A stretch of DNA of 35,140 bases from Rhodoferax sp. (GTDB lineage Bacteria > Pseudomonadota > Gammaproteobacteria > Burkholderiales > Burkholderiaceae_C). Where the stretch lies: assembly GCA_026224975.1 (NCBI GenBank), contig JAMFRW010000121.1:1-35140 (forward strand), read 5' to 3'. A program made the translations under genes and the position numbers. Each line of letters begins with the position of its first letter. The first letter of the stretch is position 1. The notes below the pieces were generated by a model, which was not told the DNA's origin, searched no databases, and saw nothing but the letters and a program-made list of their open reading frames with translations. This document shows, in pieces, positions 1 through 7,460 of this stretch.

Positions 1-531
1 GAACTCGTCGCCGCCATGGCGGCTCACGGTGTCCATCTCGCGGACCAGCGACGAGAGGCCATGGGCTACGACCTGAAGCGCGCGGTCTCCTGTCGCATGG
101 CCGAAGCTGTCGTTGATCGCCTTGAAGGCATCGAGGTCCAGGAACAGTAATGCCACGCGGGTGCCGTGCCGCTTCGCGTTGAAGATCGCGGTGTCGAACC
201 GGTCGAGCAGCCGGGTTCGGTTCAGCAAGCCGGTCAGCGGGTCGAGCCCGCCCACGCGCGATGCTTCGTCGAGTGCGCCATGGGCCGTTTCCAGCGCGCC
301 GTGGGCGGTCTCCGCTTCCGACTGGGCGCCTAGCGCGCTCAAGACAAGCTGCTCGTTCGCTTCCAGAAGCTGGGCCGCCTGATCCTTGTCGAGGCGGCTG
401 TCGGCTCGCACCACGTCCTGCAGCAACTGGACCAGCACGGCTCGCATCGCCGCCACCTGGCTGTTCAGGCGAACGAGTTCGTACTTCGCCTTGCGCGAAG
501 CTTCGTCTGGCCGGTCCGGGGTATCGGTCAT
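1..531 (-). CDS. GGDEF-domain diguanylate cyclase, C-terminal end cut by the window
   Basis: Likely makes the second messenger c-di-GMP from two GTP. The visible 177 residues begin with an ATG at 531 and consist of about 95 helical residues, including a short tandem ETAHGAL/ETAHGAL repeat that looks like a coiled-coil dimerisation stalk. The start of a GGDEF domain follows (DPLTGLLNR, then LFLDLDAFKAINDSFGHATGD). The catalytic GGDEF signature itself is the last five codons before position 1. No transmembrane or sensor domain is visible, so the protein appears cytoplasmic. Its start codon overlaps the stop of the KaiC-like gene (ATGA), implying translational coupling in a three-gene operon. 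Domain assignment is firm. Whether the active-site half and an inhibitory I-site are intact lies outside the window. Confidence 0.93.
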   Translation of the reverse strand, partial: MTDTPDRPDEASRKAKYELVRLNSQVAAMRAVLVQLLQDVVRADSRLDKDQAAQLLEANEQLVLSALGAQSEAETAHGALETAHGALDEASRVGGLDPLTGLLNRTRLLDRFDTAIFNAKRHGTRVALLFLDLDAFKAINDSFGHATGDRALQVVAHGLSSLVREMDTVSRHGGDEF

Positions 532-1997
532 GGGGATCGCTGCTCTTGCAACTTGCGCGTCGGCCGCCCGCCCAGCAAGCCTTCCTGGTCGACCAGCATC
601 TCGCCGATGCGAATGCCGTCTGCCCCGATGCTGAACTCACGCAACTGGTCCGAGTGTGCACTCGCCCGGACCTTCACCACCGCCATCACCCGCCGCAGCC
701 GGCTCTCGACCTCGATATAGCGCTGCACGATGATCGCATCGGTCATGAAGGCCGTGCCGTAGGGGCTGAAGCGCAGGTCGGTGTAGCGGTCTTCGAGTTC
801 CGACGTCATCAGCACCGTCACGCCGATCCCCGCCAGCGCGGTGACCAGGCTGGAGAGCGATTCCCGGAAGTCTTCTCTGAACGTCGGCGCCAAGGCCAAC
901 TCGAAGCCCGAGAGCGAATCGATGACCACGCGCTTGGCGCCCAACCGCCGGATCTCCTGCATCAGCAGGTACACGATCTCGTCGATGGAAAGATCGGCGG
1001 CCCGGTTCTCGACCAGGCCGACCTTCCCACTCGCGATCAGGTCGGCGACGATGCGGCTGCGCGATCGGCTCGGGTGCTGCTCGAAGGCGACGATGACCCC
1101 GGTCTCGCCGGCTCTGGCGCCTTCGGCCAGGAACGCGGCGGCAAGAATGCTCTTGCCCGAGCCCGACGGCCCGGCCACGAGCAAGGAGTACCCACTCGGC
1201 AAGCCGCCGCCCAGCATGGCGTCCAGCCCCGCCACGCCCATGCTGAGCCTCGGTGCGGCGAACTGCGCTTCGGCCACGGCGTCGCTTTGTGCCGAGACTC
1301 TGGCCGGCGGGAAGACTTCCAGCCCCGCGCTGCCGAGCCGGAAAGTATGCAGCCCGGGCAGCGTGGGCTGGCCGCGCATCTTCATGATCTCCATCTTGCG
1401 CACCATGGAGTTGCGCTGCACGCTCTGGCGCAGCCAGATCAATCCGTCGGAGACGGTGAAGACCGGGTTGGCATCGGTCTCGGTGAAGTATTCGCCGATG
1501 AGGAAGGTGGTGGCCTGCCAGCTGGTCATCATCAGCCCGAGCTGCTGCACGAACTGCTGCAGGCTGTTGTGCGGGTTGCCATCGGTTTCGCTGGCGAGCA
1601 CGACGGAGCGGAAAGAGTCGACGAAGACGAGCGCCGGGCTGTGCGCGGTCACCTCCTCCACGATGCGTTCGAGCACGCGCTCCAGGTCACCAGCCGCAGC
1701 TTCGTCCGAGAGGTTGACGAAGCGGATGCTGCGGCCGATGGCTTCGGTGTCGAAGAAGTCGAACTGCTGCTGGTAGCGCAGCATCTTGAGCGGCGGCTCG
1801 CCCAGCACGGTGAAGTAGATGGCCGGCCGCTCGGGCGTGGCCAGCGCGAACATGATCTGGTGCGCGAGCGTGGTCTTGCCGCAGCCGGGTTGGCCGGCGA
1901 TGAGGTTGAAGGAGAACTCGGGCAGGCCGCCGCCCAAGATCTCGTCCAGGCCGGGAACGCCTGTGGCCAGGCGGTCGATGATCACTTTGCTTGTCAT
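528..1997 (-). CDS. KaiC-like double-domain ATPase
   Basis: RecA/KaiC superfamily protein of 489 residues with two ATPase domains in tandem, against 519 for cyanobacterial KaiC. Walker A motifs are GQPGCGKT (35-42) and GPSGSGKS (276-283). Walker B strands are VFVDS (124-128) and VVIDS (357-361). The CII hexamer-interface segment runs through about 400-460 (TDAIIVQRYIEV, REFSI). Aligning by eye with Synechococcus KaiC, the phosphorylated Ser431-Thr432 pair corresponds to Ala-Phe in the AFMTD stretch (416-420), so the clock-type phosphorylation cycle is probably absent. The start at 1997 overlaps the stop of the upstream 161-residue gene, and the stop overlaps the GGDEF start, both as ATGA. In non-photosynthetic bacteria such proteins are usually tied to stress or signalling rather than a true clock. 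The partner here suggests c-di-GMP signalling (inference). Confidence 0.92.
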   Translation of the reverse strand: MTSKVIIDRLATGVPGLDEILGGGLPEFSFNLIAGQPGCGKTTLAHQIMFALATPERPAIYFTVLGEPPLKMLRYQQQFDFFDTEAIGRSIRFVNLSDEAAAGDLERVLERIVEEVTAHSPALVFVDSFRSVVLASETDGNPHNSLQQFVQQLGLMMTSWQATTFLIGEYFTETDANPVFTVSDGLIWLRQSVQRNSMVRKMEIMKMRGQPTLPGLHTFRLGSAGLEVFPPARVSAQSDAVAEAQFAAPRLSMGVAGLDAMLGGGLPSGYSLLVAGPSGSGKSILAAAFLAEGARAGETGVIVAFEQHPSRSRSRIVADLIASGKVGLVENRAADLSIDEIVYLLMQEIRRLGAKRVVIDSLSGFELALAPTFREDFRESLSSLVTALAGIGVTVLMTSELEDRYTDLRFSPYGTAFMTDAIIVQRYIEVESRLRRVMAVVKVRASAHSDQLREFSIGADGIRIGEMLVDQEGLLGGRPTRKLQEQRSP

Positions 1998-2479
1998 GAT
2001 GATGTGGTGTTGTCCCGGGCGGGCGGTTCGCCCAAAAAGGTCGCCCAGACGGCGCGCAGCAGCCGCTCGGTGAGCGAGGGGCCGATCAGGCTGGACAGGA
2101 GCCCGTAGAAGGTCTGGAGCAGGCGCGCACCGGCGGCCGCGGCATCGGCCGCGCGTTGCTGGGCGAGCGCGGTGCGCAGGGCGGCCAGGTCCATGGTGGC
2201 GGCGATGCCTTCCGCGGCAGGTGGCAACCAGGGGTGGCTGGGCCGGGCCAGATGCACGGCGCGCTTGTAGAGCGCGGCCACGCCGCGCTGGCCGACAATG
2301 GGCATCAACTCGTACTCGATGCCGCCGAAAGCAGTAATCACGGCCTCGGCCACCTCTTGTGAAGACGCACCGGACGACACCGTTCCTTCCAGAAAGGCCG
2401 TGATTCGGTCTCGGTCGCCGAAAGGCGCCGATGGCGCGCCATCGTCTGGCGCCGGTGTCGGTCGAAAGGGGGCCTTCAT
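1994..2479 (-). CDS. Uncharacterised 161-residue protein, first gene of the KaiC-like operon
   Basis: I do not recognise a family. The frame stays open upstream to 2575, but the ATG at 2479 (MKAPFRPTP) is preferred because the extra 32 residues look non-coding. The protein is soluble and largely helical, with no signal peptide. A central segment (EYELMPIVGQRGVAALYKRAVHLARPSHPWL) looks conserved-domain-like and is followed by an Ala/Gln-rich helix and an amphipathic C-terminus. The stop overlaps the KaiC-like start by ATGA, so the products are probably made in fixed ratio and may interact. It could be a regulator or adaptor of the ATPase; that is inference from position only. The 138 bases upstream, before the end of the NorD-like gene, would have to hold the operon promoter; I found no convincing sigma70 pair there. 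Confidence 0.75.
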   Translation of the reverse strand: MKAPFRPTPAPDDGAPSAPFGDRDRITAFLEGTVSSGASSQEVAEAVITAFGGIEYELMPIVGQRGVAALYKRAVHLARPSHPWLPPAAEGIAATMDLAALRTALAQQRAADAAAAGARLLQTFYGLLSSLIGPSLTERLLRAVWATFLGEPPARDNTTSS

Positions 2480-2617
2480 GTCGCAAATTCCATCGGTCAA
2501 GGGGTCAGGCACGGTAGATACATTCGAGGGCACGCTAACAAACCCGCGCGGGATAGTCTGTGCGGTGGCACACATTGGGCGGAGTTGATCGCGCGCGTGG
2601 CCAGGTGAGGCCGGCGT

Positions 2618-4621
2618 TCAGACCGTGCCGCGGCGCCACGAAGCTTCGCTGTAGAGCTTGGCCAGTTGTTCGGGCAGCGCCTCCACATCGTCGATGACCA
2701 GGTAGCGGTTCTCGGGGCACATGGTGCCGAGGTAGTCGTGGCCGCCCGGGTCGACGGTGACGCAGAAGGCGGTGACGCCGGCGCGCTCAGCCTCTTCGAA
2801 GGCGCGGGCGGTGTCGTGCAGGCCGTAGGCCACGTCGTCGGGGTTCGGGCCGTAGTCGCCGTCTTGCGGGTAGCCGTCGGTCAGCACGATCAAGAGCCGC
2901 GTGCCCGAGGTTTCACGGCTGAGTGCGGACGTGGCATGGCGCACCGCCGCACCGGTGCGCGTGGAGCGCTGCGGCTGCATGGCGCCAATGGCTGCGGCGC
3001 TGTGGGCCGACCAGGCCTCGTCGAAGCGCTTGGCCACATGGATGTCGACCTGACGCCGGCCGTCGCCCGAGAAGCCGAACACCGCGTGGCGGTCACCCAG
3101 CACTTCGACGCCGTCGCACATGAGGCCGATGGCGTCCTTGGCCACGTCGATCACGCGGCGCCTGGGTGGTGACGGCGCGGGGCTTGAGAAGCCGCCGTAG
3201 AAGTAGCCCTGGTCTTCGTCGAGGGCGGTCTCCATCGTGGTCTTCGTCAGCGCCGCGGGTTCCGGCAGCTGGAAGCCGGTGGAGCCGCTCATGTCGACCA
3301 GGAAGGCGACGCACACGTCGCGGCGGTCTGCTTTGTGCGCGGTGTAGACGCGGTCATCGCCGGTGCGTCCGGCGCGGCGCTCGACGCGTTGTTCGATGGC
3401 GCTGTCGAGGTCGATCTCGTCGCCGTCCGCTGATCGCCGCAGCCGCACCCGCGCCTCTGGGCGCAGCGCGCCGAAGCGGCGGCGGATCTGACGTGCGACC
3501 GCGGCGTGGCGAAGACGCACGTTGTGCAGGAATTGCGGGTCGCCGCCGCGCAGGCGATGCTCGTGCACGCAGGTCCAATCGGGCAGGTAGCGCTGCGCGT
3601 GGTGGTCCCATTCGTCGTAGGTCTGGTGGCCGGTGCACTCCGATGGCGTCGGTTGGCGGCGGCTTGTGCCAGGCGGCGGTTCGGGGCAATCGACATGCGC
3701 GTCGGGGTCGTCAGGGGACGCATCTTCTGCGCCATGCGCGCCGCTGGTGCCGTGGGCTGCGCCGGGTTGGAAGCGGCCGGTTCCGTCTGCTGCCAGGTCC
3801 GGCGAATCGGAATCGCCGCCGGTACCGGTGGACTCCGCGCTGTCGTATGTCAGTGCCTCGGCCGCGTCCGGTGCCAACAGCTCGATGCGGCCATCTGTCA
3901 GTATTTGCGCGACAGTGAAGCGGCGTGGGTCGCTGGCGCCAAGCAGCGCGCAAATCTCGACTGCCGCCTGCCGACTCGGATCGGCTGGGCACGAGGCGTC
4001 CATTGCGTCGCGCGCCAGATCGAGCAGGCGGTGCAGACGGTTCGTCGGGTCGCATGCGACCAGAACCTCGCGCTGCGCACCGAGCGAAAACTGGATCAGG
4101 CCTTCGATCAGCGCAGCCGTCGGGCGATGCCAGCGCAGCGGGCCACGGCACTGCAGCACTTCGGCACGCAAGCCACGCAACACTTCGCGCGCGCCCGGGA
4201 ATCTGGTGGCGATCACCGCATCGACACGCCCGGCATCGAGGATGGCGAACACGCGCTGCAACAAGATCGGCTGGCGCGATGCCGCCAGGGCCGGCGACGC
4301 TCGAGCAGATGTCTTCAGAACGGGCGACGCAAGAGTCGATGACACAAATGCCGACGACGCCATGCGCCGCCGTCCGCCATCGCTCGCAGGGATCGCCTCG
4401 CGCAGGACCCGAACGCGCCATTCGGCAAGCGAACGCGCCGAATCCGCGTGCAGCGGCAACTCGATGGCGCCGCCCTCGCCTTCACGCCCCAGCCAATGCG
4501 CACGCGGCACCGCCACCCCGCGCAACTCGACCGTCCGATCGGCCAAAGCCCGCGCGAACAGCGAGAGCCGACGCGCCACCTGCGCGAACGCTGCAGCAGC
4601 GGCGCCGTCGTCCTTCCTCAT
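2618..4621 (-). CDS. NorD/CbbO-type von Willebrand factor A protein
   Basis: A 667-residue protein of the NorD/CbbO family. These proteins act with a MoxR-type AAA+ ATPase to insert metals into, or remodel, an oxidoreductase or Rubisco. The C-terminal third is a VWA domain with a complete MIDAS start, DMSGST (443-448), followed by a long acidic insertion and the [15 protein letters not shown] strand. The N-terminal half has the helical, Arg-rich pattern of the family. Residues about 255-335 form a low-complexity Asp/Gly/Ser/Pro-rich linker, as in other NorD proteins. The ATG at 4621 overlaps the TGA of the NorQ-like gene (ATGA), so the two are coupled. No nitric oxide reductase, Rubisco or other client gene lies in the window, so I leave the symbol blank. 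Confidence 0.85.
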   Translation of the reverse strand: MRKDDGAAAAAFAQVARRLSLFARALADRTVELRGVAVPRAHWLGREGEGGAIELPLHADSARSLAEWRVRVLREAIPASDGGRRRMASSAFVSSTLASPVLKTSARASPALAASRQPILLQRVFAILDAGRVDAVIATRFPGAREVLRGLRAEVLQCRGPLRWHRPTAALIEGLIQFSLGAQREVLVACDPTNRLHRLLDLARDAMDASCPADPSRQAAVEICALLGASDPRRFTVAQILTDGRIELLAPDAAEALTYDSAESTGTGGDSDSPDLAADGTGRFQPGAAHGTSGAHGAEDASPDDPDAHVDCPEPPPGTSRRQPTPSECTGHQTYDEWDHHAQRYLPDWTCVHEHRLRGGDPQFLHNVRLRHAAVARQIRRRFGALRPEARVRLRRSADGDEIDLDSAIEQRVERRAGRTGDDRVYTAHKADRRDVCVAFLVDMSGSTGFQLPEPAALTKTTMETALDEDQGYFYGGFSSPAPSPPRRRVIDVAKDAIGLMCDGVEVLGDRHAVFGFSGDGRRQVDIHVAKRFDEAWSAHSAAAIGAMQPQRSTRTGAAVRHATSALSRETSGTRLLIVLTDGYPQDGDYGPNPDDVAYGLHDTARAFEEAERAGVTAFCVTVDPGGHDYLGTMCPENRYLVIDDVEALPEQLAKLYSEASWRRGTV

Positions 4622-5463
4622 GGCATCAGCACATCCACGATGTCGGCGATGGCATCGTGCACTGCCGCGTCATCACCGATGGCCCGCGCGATCGCCACAT
4701 CGCAAGCCCGCCGCGGTGCAATGCCGCGCACCATCAACTGCCCGGCGTAGATCAGCAGCCGGGTGCTGGCGCCATCGTCCAGGCCTTCTTCACGCAGGTG
4801 GCGTACCTTCTGGCCGATGAGCGCCAGCCGCTCGGCCATCGCGAGATCGATGCCGCTTTCGTGCGCGATGATGGTCGTCTCCAGCTCGACCGACGGGTAG
4901 CCGAAATCGAGGCTCACGAAGCGCTGGCGCGTGGAAGGCTTCAGGTCCTTCACGGCGCTCTGGTAGCCGGGGTTGTACGAGATCACCAGCAGAAAATCGG
5001 GGTGCGCCTGCAGCAGCTCGCCGGTCTTGTCGATGGAGAGCGTGCGGCGGTGATCAGCCAGCGAGTGGATCACGACCGTCGTGTCCTTGCGCGCTTCCAC
5101 CACTTCGTCGAGGTAGCAGATCGCGCCACTGCGCACCGCGCGGGTCAGTGGGCCGTCGGTCCACACAGTGCGGTCGTCCAGCAGCAGATGGCGGCCGATC
5201 AGGTCAGTGGCGCTGAGGTCTTCATGGCATGAGACGGTGATGAGCGCGGGCGCGGCGTTGCTTGACTTGTCCGCGCGGCCCTGCGCGATGCGCCAGGCCA
5301 TGTGCTCCACGAAGCGCGTCTTGCCGCAGCCCGTGGGGCCCTTGAGCAGCACCGGCATGCGCGCCAGGTAGGCGGCTTCGAACAGCTGCACTTCGTCGGC
5401 GACGGGCTGATACCAGGGCGGGTCCGCGGGAGGGTTTGGCGAGGTGATGGTCGTGGAGGGCAT
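4618..5463 (-). CDS. NorQ/CbbQ/NirQ-type MoxR AAA+ ATPase
   Basis: A 281-residue AAA+ ATPase. Walker A is GPTGCGKT (42-49) and Walker B is CYLDEV with D119/E120. The family-specific stretches [15 protein letters not shown] and [12 protein letters not shown] match CbbQ/NorQ/NirQ. These ATPases form hexamers that use ATP to activate a partner enzyme together with the VWA protein encoded immediately downstream. About 15 Pro-rich residues precede the AAA domain. The gene is the first of a two-gene operon. Its 5' side faces the DoxX-like gene divergently across a short gap. NorQ, CbbQ and GvpN-like subgroups cannot be separated by eye; nitric-oxide-reductase-type is my first guess. Confidence 0.88.
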   Translation of the reverse strand: MPSTTITSPNPPADPPWYQPVADEVQLFEAAYLARMPVLLKGPTGCGKTRFVEHMAWRIAQGRADKSSNAAPALITVSCHEDLSATDLIGRHLLLDDRTVWTDGPLTRAVRSGAICYLDEVVEARKDTTVVIHSLADHRRTLSIDKTGELLQAHPDFLLVISYNPGYQSAVKDLKPSTRQRFVSLDFGYPSVELETTIIAHESGIDLAMAERLALIGQKVRHLREEGLDDGASTRLLIYAGQLMVRGIAPRRACDVAIARAIGDDAAVHDAIADIVDVLMP

Positions 5464-5517
5464 GGGCGTCGGGTCGTGCGGCTTGGGTCGAACAGGTGGC
5501 TGGTGTGGGCGGTTCGA

Positions 5518-5889
5518 ATGGCAGCGTACACCGAGCGCCGCGCGCTGCCTGTCGCCTGCGTGCAGCCGCAGCGCACCGGCCGACGATCCGAAACCGAGAT
5601 GCGCATCGTGCCGCCGTACATCCCATGGCCGCGCGAGGCGGTGCTGGTCAGTGGCGTGTTCGAGCTGCTGGGCGCCGCCGGGCTGCTATGGCGGCCGGCG
5701 CGGCGCGCGGCCGGCATCGGCCTCTTGCTGTTGACGATCGCCGTGACGCCGGCGCACATCTACATGCTGCAGCGACCGGAGTTGTTTGGCGTGCCGGTGT
5801 GGCTGCTGTGGCTGCGCTTGCCGGTGCAGGTGGCGCTGATGGCACTGATCGACTGGTGCACGCGGGCGCCGAAGTCGTCGTCGGCCTGA
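5518..5889 (+). CDS. DoxX-like small membrane protein with degraded-looking N-terminus
   Basis: From the Met at 5599 onward the protein reads as a DoxX-like family member: the [11 protein letters not shown] signature, then ISGVFELLG-like helix 2, helix 3 ([20 protein letters not shown]) and helix 4 ([18 protein letters not shown]). With the ATG at 5518 the length is 123 residues, normal for the family. However, residues 1-27, where the first membrane helix should be, are Arg/Gln/Thr-rich and hydrophilic. A neighbouring frame contains a DPKP segment that resembles what normally precedes RIVPP. I suspect small compensating indels, or else a shorter protein starting at 5599 (96 residues). The 3' end and last three helices are firm; the start is not. 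Confidence 0.6.
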   Translation: MAAYTERRALPVACVQPQRTGRRSETEMRIVPPYIPWPREAVLVSGVFELLGAAGLLWRPARRAAGIGLLLLTIAVTPAHIYMLQRPELFGVPVWLLWLRLPVQVALMALIDWCTRAPKSSSA

Positions 5890-5924
5890 TCGGCTGACGC
5901 TATCGCAAGCATCGATCGGCCGGC

Positions 5925-5953
5925 TTGACGAGCCACAGTAGATGAAATATGAT
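5925..5953 (+). promoter_or_regulatory. Sigma70-like promoter of the tetR gene
   Basis: TTGACG (5925-5930), a 17-base spacer and TATGAT (5948-5953), five of six consensus bases in each box. The -10 lies inside the left half of the dyad at 5946-5965. Transcription would start near 5960, about 45 bases before the tetR ATG. Autorepression by steric block is the natural reading. Confidence 0.65.
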
Positions 5954-5965
5954 TAGCGTCATATT
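5946..5965. promoter_or_regulatory. TetR operator, copy 1 (tetR promoter)
   Basis: AATATGATTAGCGTCATATT: perfect 7-base arms AATATGA/TCATATT around six bases. It matches 17 of 20 positions with the dyad at 6667-6686 in front of the SDR gene and overlaps the tetR -10 box. The pairing of two copies at the two promoters is the main evidence that this is the operator. Confidence 0.75.
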
Positions 5966-6004
5966 CTTTCCGATCGACGCGACACCTACTCGTCCTCCCC
6001 CGCC

Positions 6005-6601
6005 ATGAGCCGCACCCCCAACACCCGCAAGGAAGACACGCACGAACGCATCGTCGATGCCGCAGCGCGTGCCATTCGCCGCCATGGTTATGCGGGCGTC
6101 GGCGTGGCCGAGGTGATGAAGGAGGCCGGGCTCACGCACGGCGGTTTCTATGCGCACTTCGGTTCGCGCGATGCCTTGCTGGTCGAAGCGCTCGAACGCG
6201 CCGGCCGCGAGAGCGTCGAGTCGGTGGCGCGCGCGGCAGAACGGCGCAGCGGCCAGGGCGTGAGCACCTTCCGCGCGCTGGTCGAAAGTTATCTGGCAGA
6301 CAAGCACCTCGCGTCGATGGACACAGGCTGCCCCGTGGCTGCCCTGGGCTCCGACATGCCGCGCCAATCGGAAGCCGTGCGCGAAGCCTCGGCCATGCGC
6401 GTGCGTCGCCTGATGGCCGCCGTGCGCAAGGCGATGCCCGAGGCGCCACACGCGGCCGCTGGCGTGGTGGCCGGCACGCTGGTCGGCTCGCTGCAACTGG
6501 GCCGCGCGCTCGGTGACAACGCCGAAGGGCGGGCGGTGCTTTCGGCGGCACGCAAGGCGCTCGTTCGGCAATACGACCTGCCGGCTGCGGCCGCGCACTG
6601 A
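6005..6601 (+). CDS. TetR/AcrR-family transcriptional regulator
   Basis: A 198-residue repressor. The N-terminal helix-turn-helix covers about 12-58 (RIVDAAARAIRRHGYAGVGVAEVMKEAGLTHGGFYAHFGSRDAL, a classical TetR pattern with the GGFYAHF recognition helix). The C-terminal ligand domain contains CPVAALGSDMPR, typical of the NemR/AcuR-like subgroup that responds to reactive or electrophilic compounds. The Cys in this motif could be a sensor residue (inference). The gene is preceded by its own promoter and dyad. It is followed by an SDR gene that carries a second dyad and by an MFS exporter, so these are the likely targets. Confidence 0.93.
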   Translation: MSRTPNTRKEDTHERIVDAAARAIRRHGYAGVGVAEVMKEAGLTHGGFYAHFGSRDALLVEALERAGRESVESVARAAERRSGQGVSTFRALVESYLADKHLASMDTGCPVAALGSDMPRQSEAVREASAMRVRRLMAAVRKAMPEAPHAAAGVVAGTLVGSLQLGRALGDNAEGRAVLSAARKALVRQYDLPAAAAH

Positions 6602-6666
6602 CCCGGCCACAGCGCGGCTCTTTGCATCAACGGCAAGACATGCAAGTTCCCTCTCGTTCGCCCAAC

Positions 6667-6686
6667 AATATGACAGGCGTCATATT
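6667..6686. promoter_or_regulatory. TetR operator, copy 2 (SDR promoter)
   Basis: AATATGACAGGCGTCATATT: 8-base arms AATATGAC/GTCATATT around four bases, 27 bases before the SDR start codon. It shares 17 of 20 positions with copy 1. No clear -35/-10 pair could be placed here, so the exact repression geometry is unknown. Confidence 0.75.
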
Positions 6687-6713
6687 TCATCCTTTCACTT
6701 TCAGGACACCATC

Positions 6714-7418
6714 ATGAAAATCGACAACGCAGTCGTTCTCGTCACCGGCGCCAACCGCGGCATCGGCCTGGCTTTCACCCGCGAGCTGCTGGCCCGCGGC
6801 GCGCGCAAGGTCTACGCCGGGGCGCGCGACCCGGCCAGCGTCACGCAACCCGGCGTGGTGCCCATCCGCCTCGACGTGACCCAGCCTGAAGACGTGGCCG
6901 CTGCCGTGGCCCTTGCCGGCGATGTGACCCTGGTCATCAACAACGCCGGCATCGGCACGCCAGGCGGCTTTCTGGCCGAAGACAGCGAGGAGTTGGCCCG
7001 CCGCCAGTTCGAGACCAACTTCTACGGCGTGCTGCGTGTGAGCAAGGCGTTTGCGCCAGTGCTCGCATCGCACGGCGGCGGTGCCTTCCTCAACGTGCTC
7101 TCGGTCGCCTCGTGGATGAACGGTGGGCTGCTGGCTTCGTACGCGGCGAGCAAGTCGGCCGCATGGTCACTCACCAACGCCTTGCGCCATGAGTTGCTGG
7201 CACAGAAGACGCAGGTGCTCGCGCTGCACATGGCATTCGTCGATACCGATCTCGTGCGCGGCATCGATGCGCCCAAGACCAGCCCGGAAGAGATCGTCAA
7301 GCTCGCTCTCGATGGGCTGGAAGCCGGGCTCGACGAAGTGCTGGGTGATGAGCGCACGCGCTTGGCCAAGCAGGGGCTCACGGCGGCGACACCGGCTTAC
7401 CTGCCGCAGCGCGGCTGA
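6714..7418 (+). CDS. SDR-family NAD(P)-dependent oxidoreductase
   Basis: A 234-residue classical short-chain dehydrogenase. The cofactor loop is TGANRGIG (11-18), the structural motif is INNAG, the catalytic Ser sits in LSVAS and the catalytic pair is YAASK. The start at 6714 is chosen because homology begins there (MKIDNAVVLVTG) and an AGGA lies 8-11 bases upstream; the frame remains open further upstream across the operator. The substrate is unknown. The upstream TetR operator and the downstream MFS gene, only 42 bases away, suggest a co-transcribed unit that reduces and exports a toxic carbonyl or aromatic compound (inference). Confidence 0.93.
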   Translation: MKIDNAVVLVTGANRGIGLAFTRELLARGARKVYAGARDPASVTQPGVVPIRLDVTQPEDVAAAVALAGDVTLVINNAGIGTPGGFLAEDSEELARRQFETNFYGVLRVSKAFAPVLASHGGGAFLNVLSVASWMNGGLLASYAASKSAAWSLTNALRHELLAQKTQVLALHMAFVDTDLVRGIDAPKTSPEEIVKLALDGLEAGLDEVLGDERTRLAKQGLTAATPAYLPQRG

Positions 7419-7460
7419 GTTCGGTTCGATCCTCGTTCACCGACATCTCCGGAAACAGCC

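Noticed and set aside
261-2108. Open frame of 615 codons on the plus strand, opposite the KaiC-like and GGDEF genes
   Set aside because: Its product is Arg/His/Ala-rich without domains and lies antisense to two clearly conserved genes; it is a GC-bias shadow.
1-2479. True circadian clock (kaiABC)
   Set aside because: No kaiA or kaiB is present and the phosphosite residues appear to be Ala-Phe.
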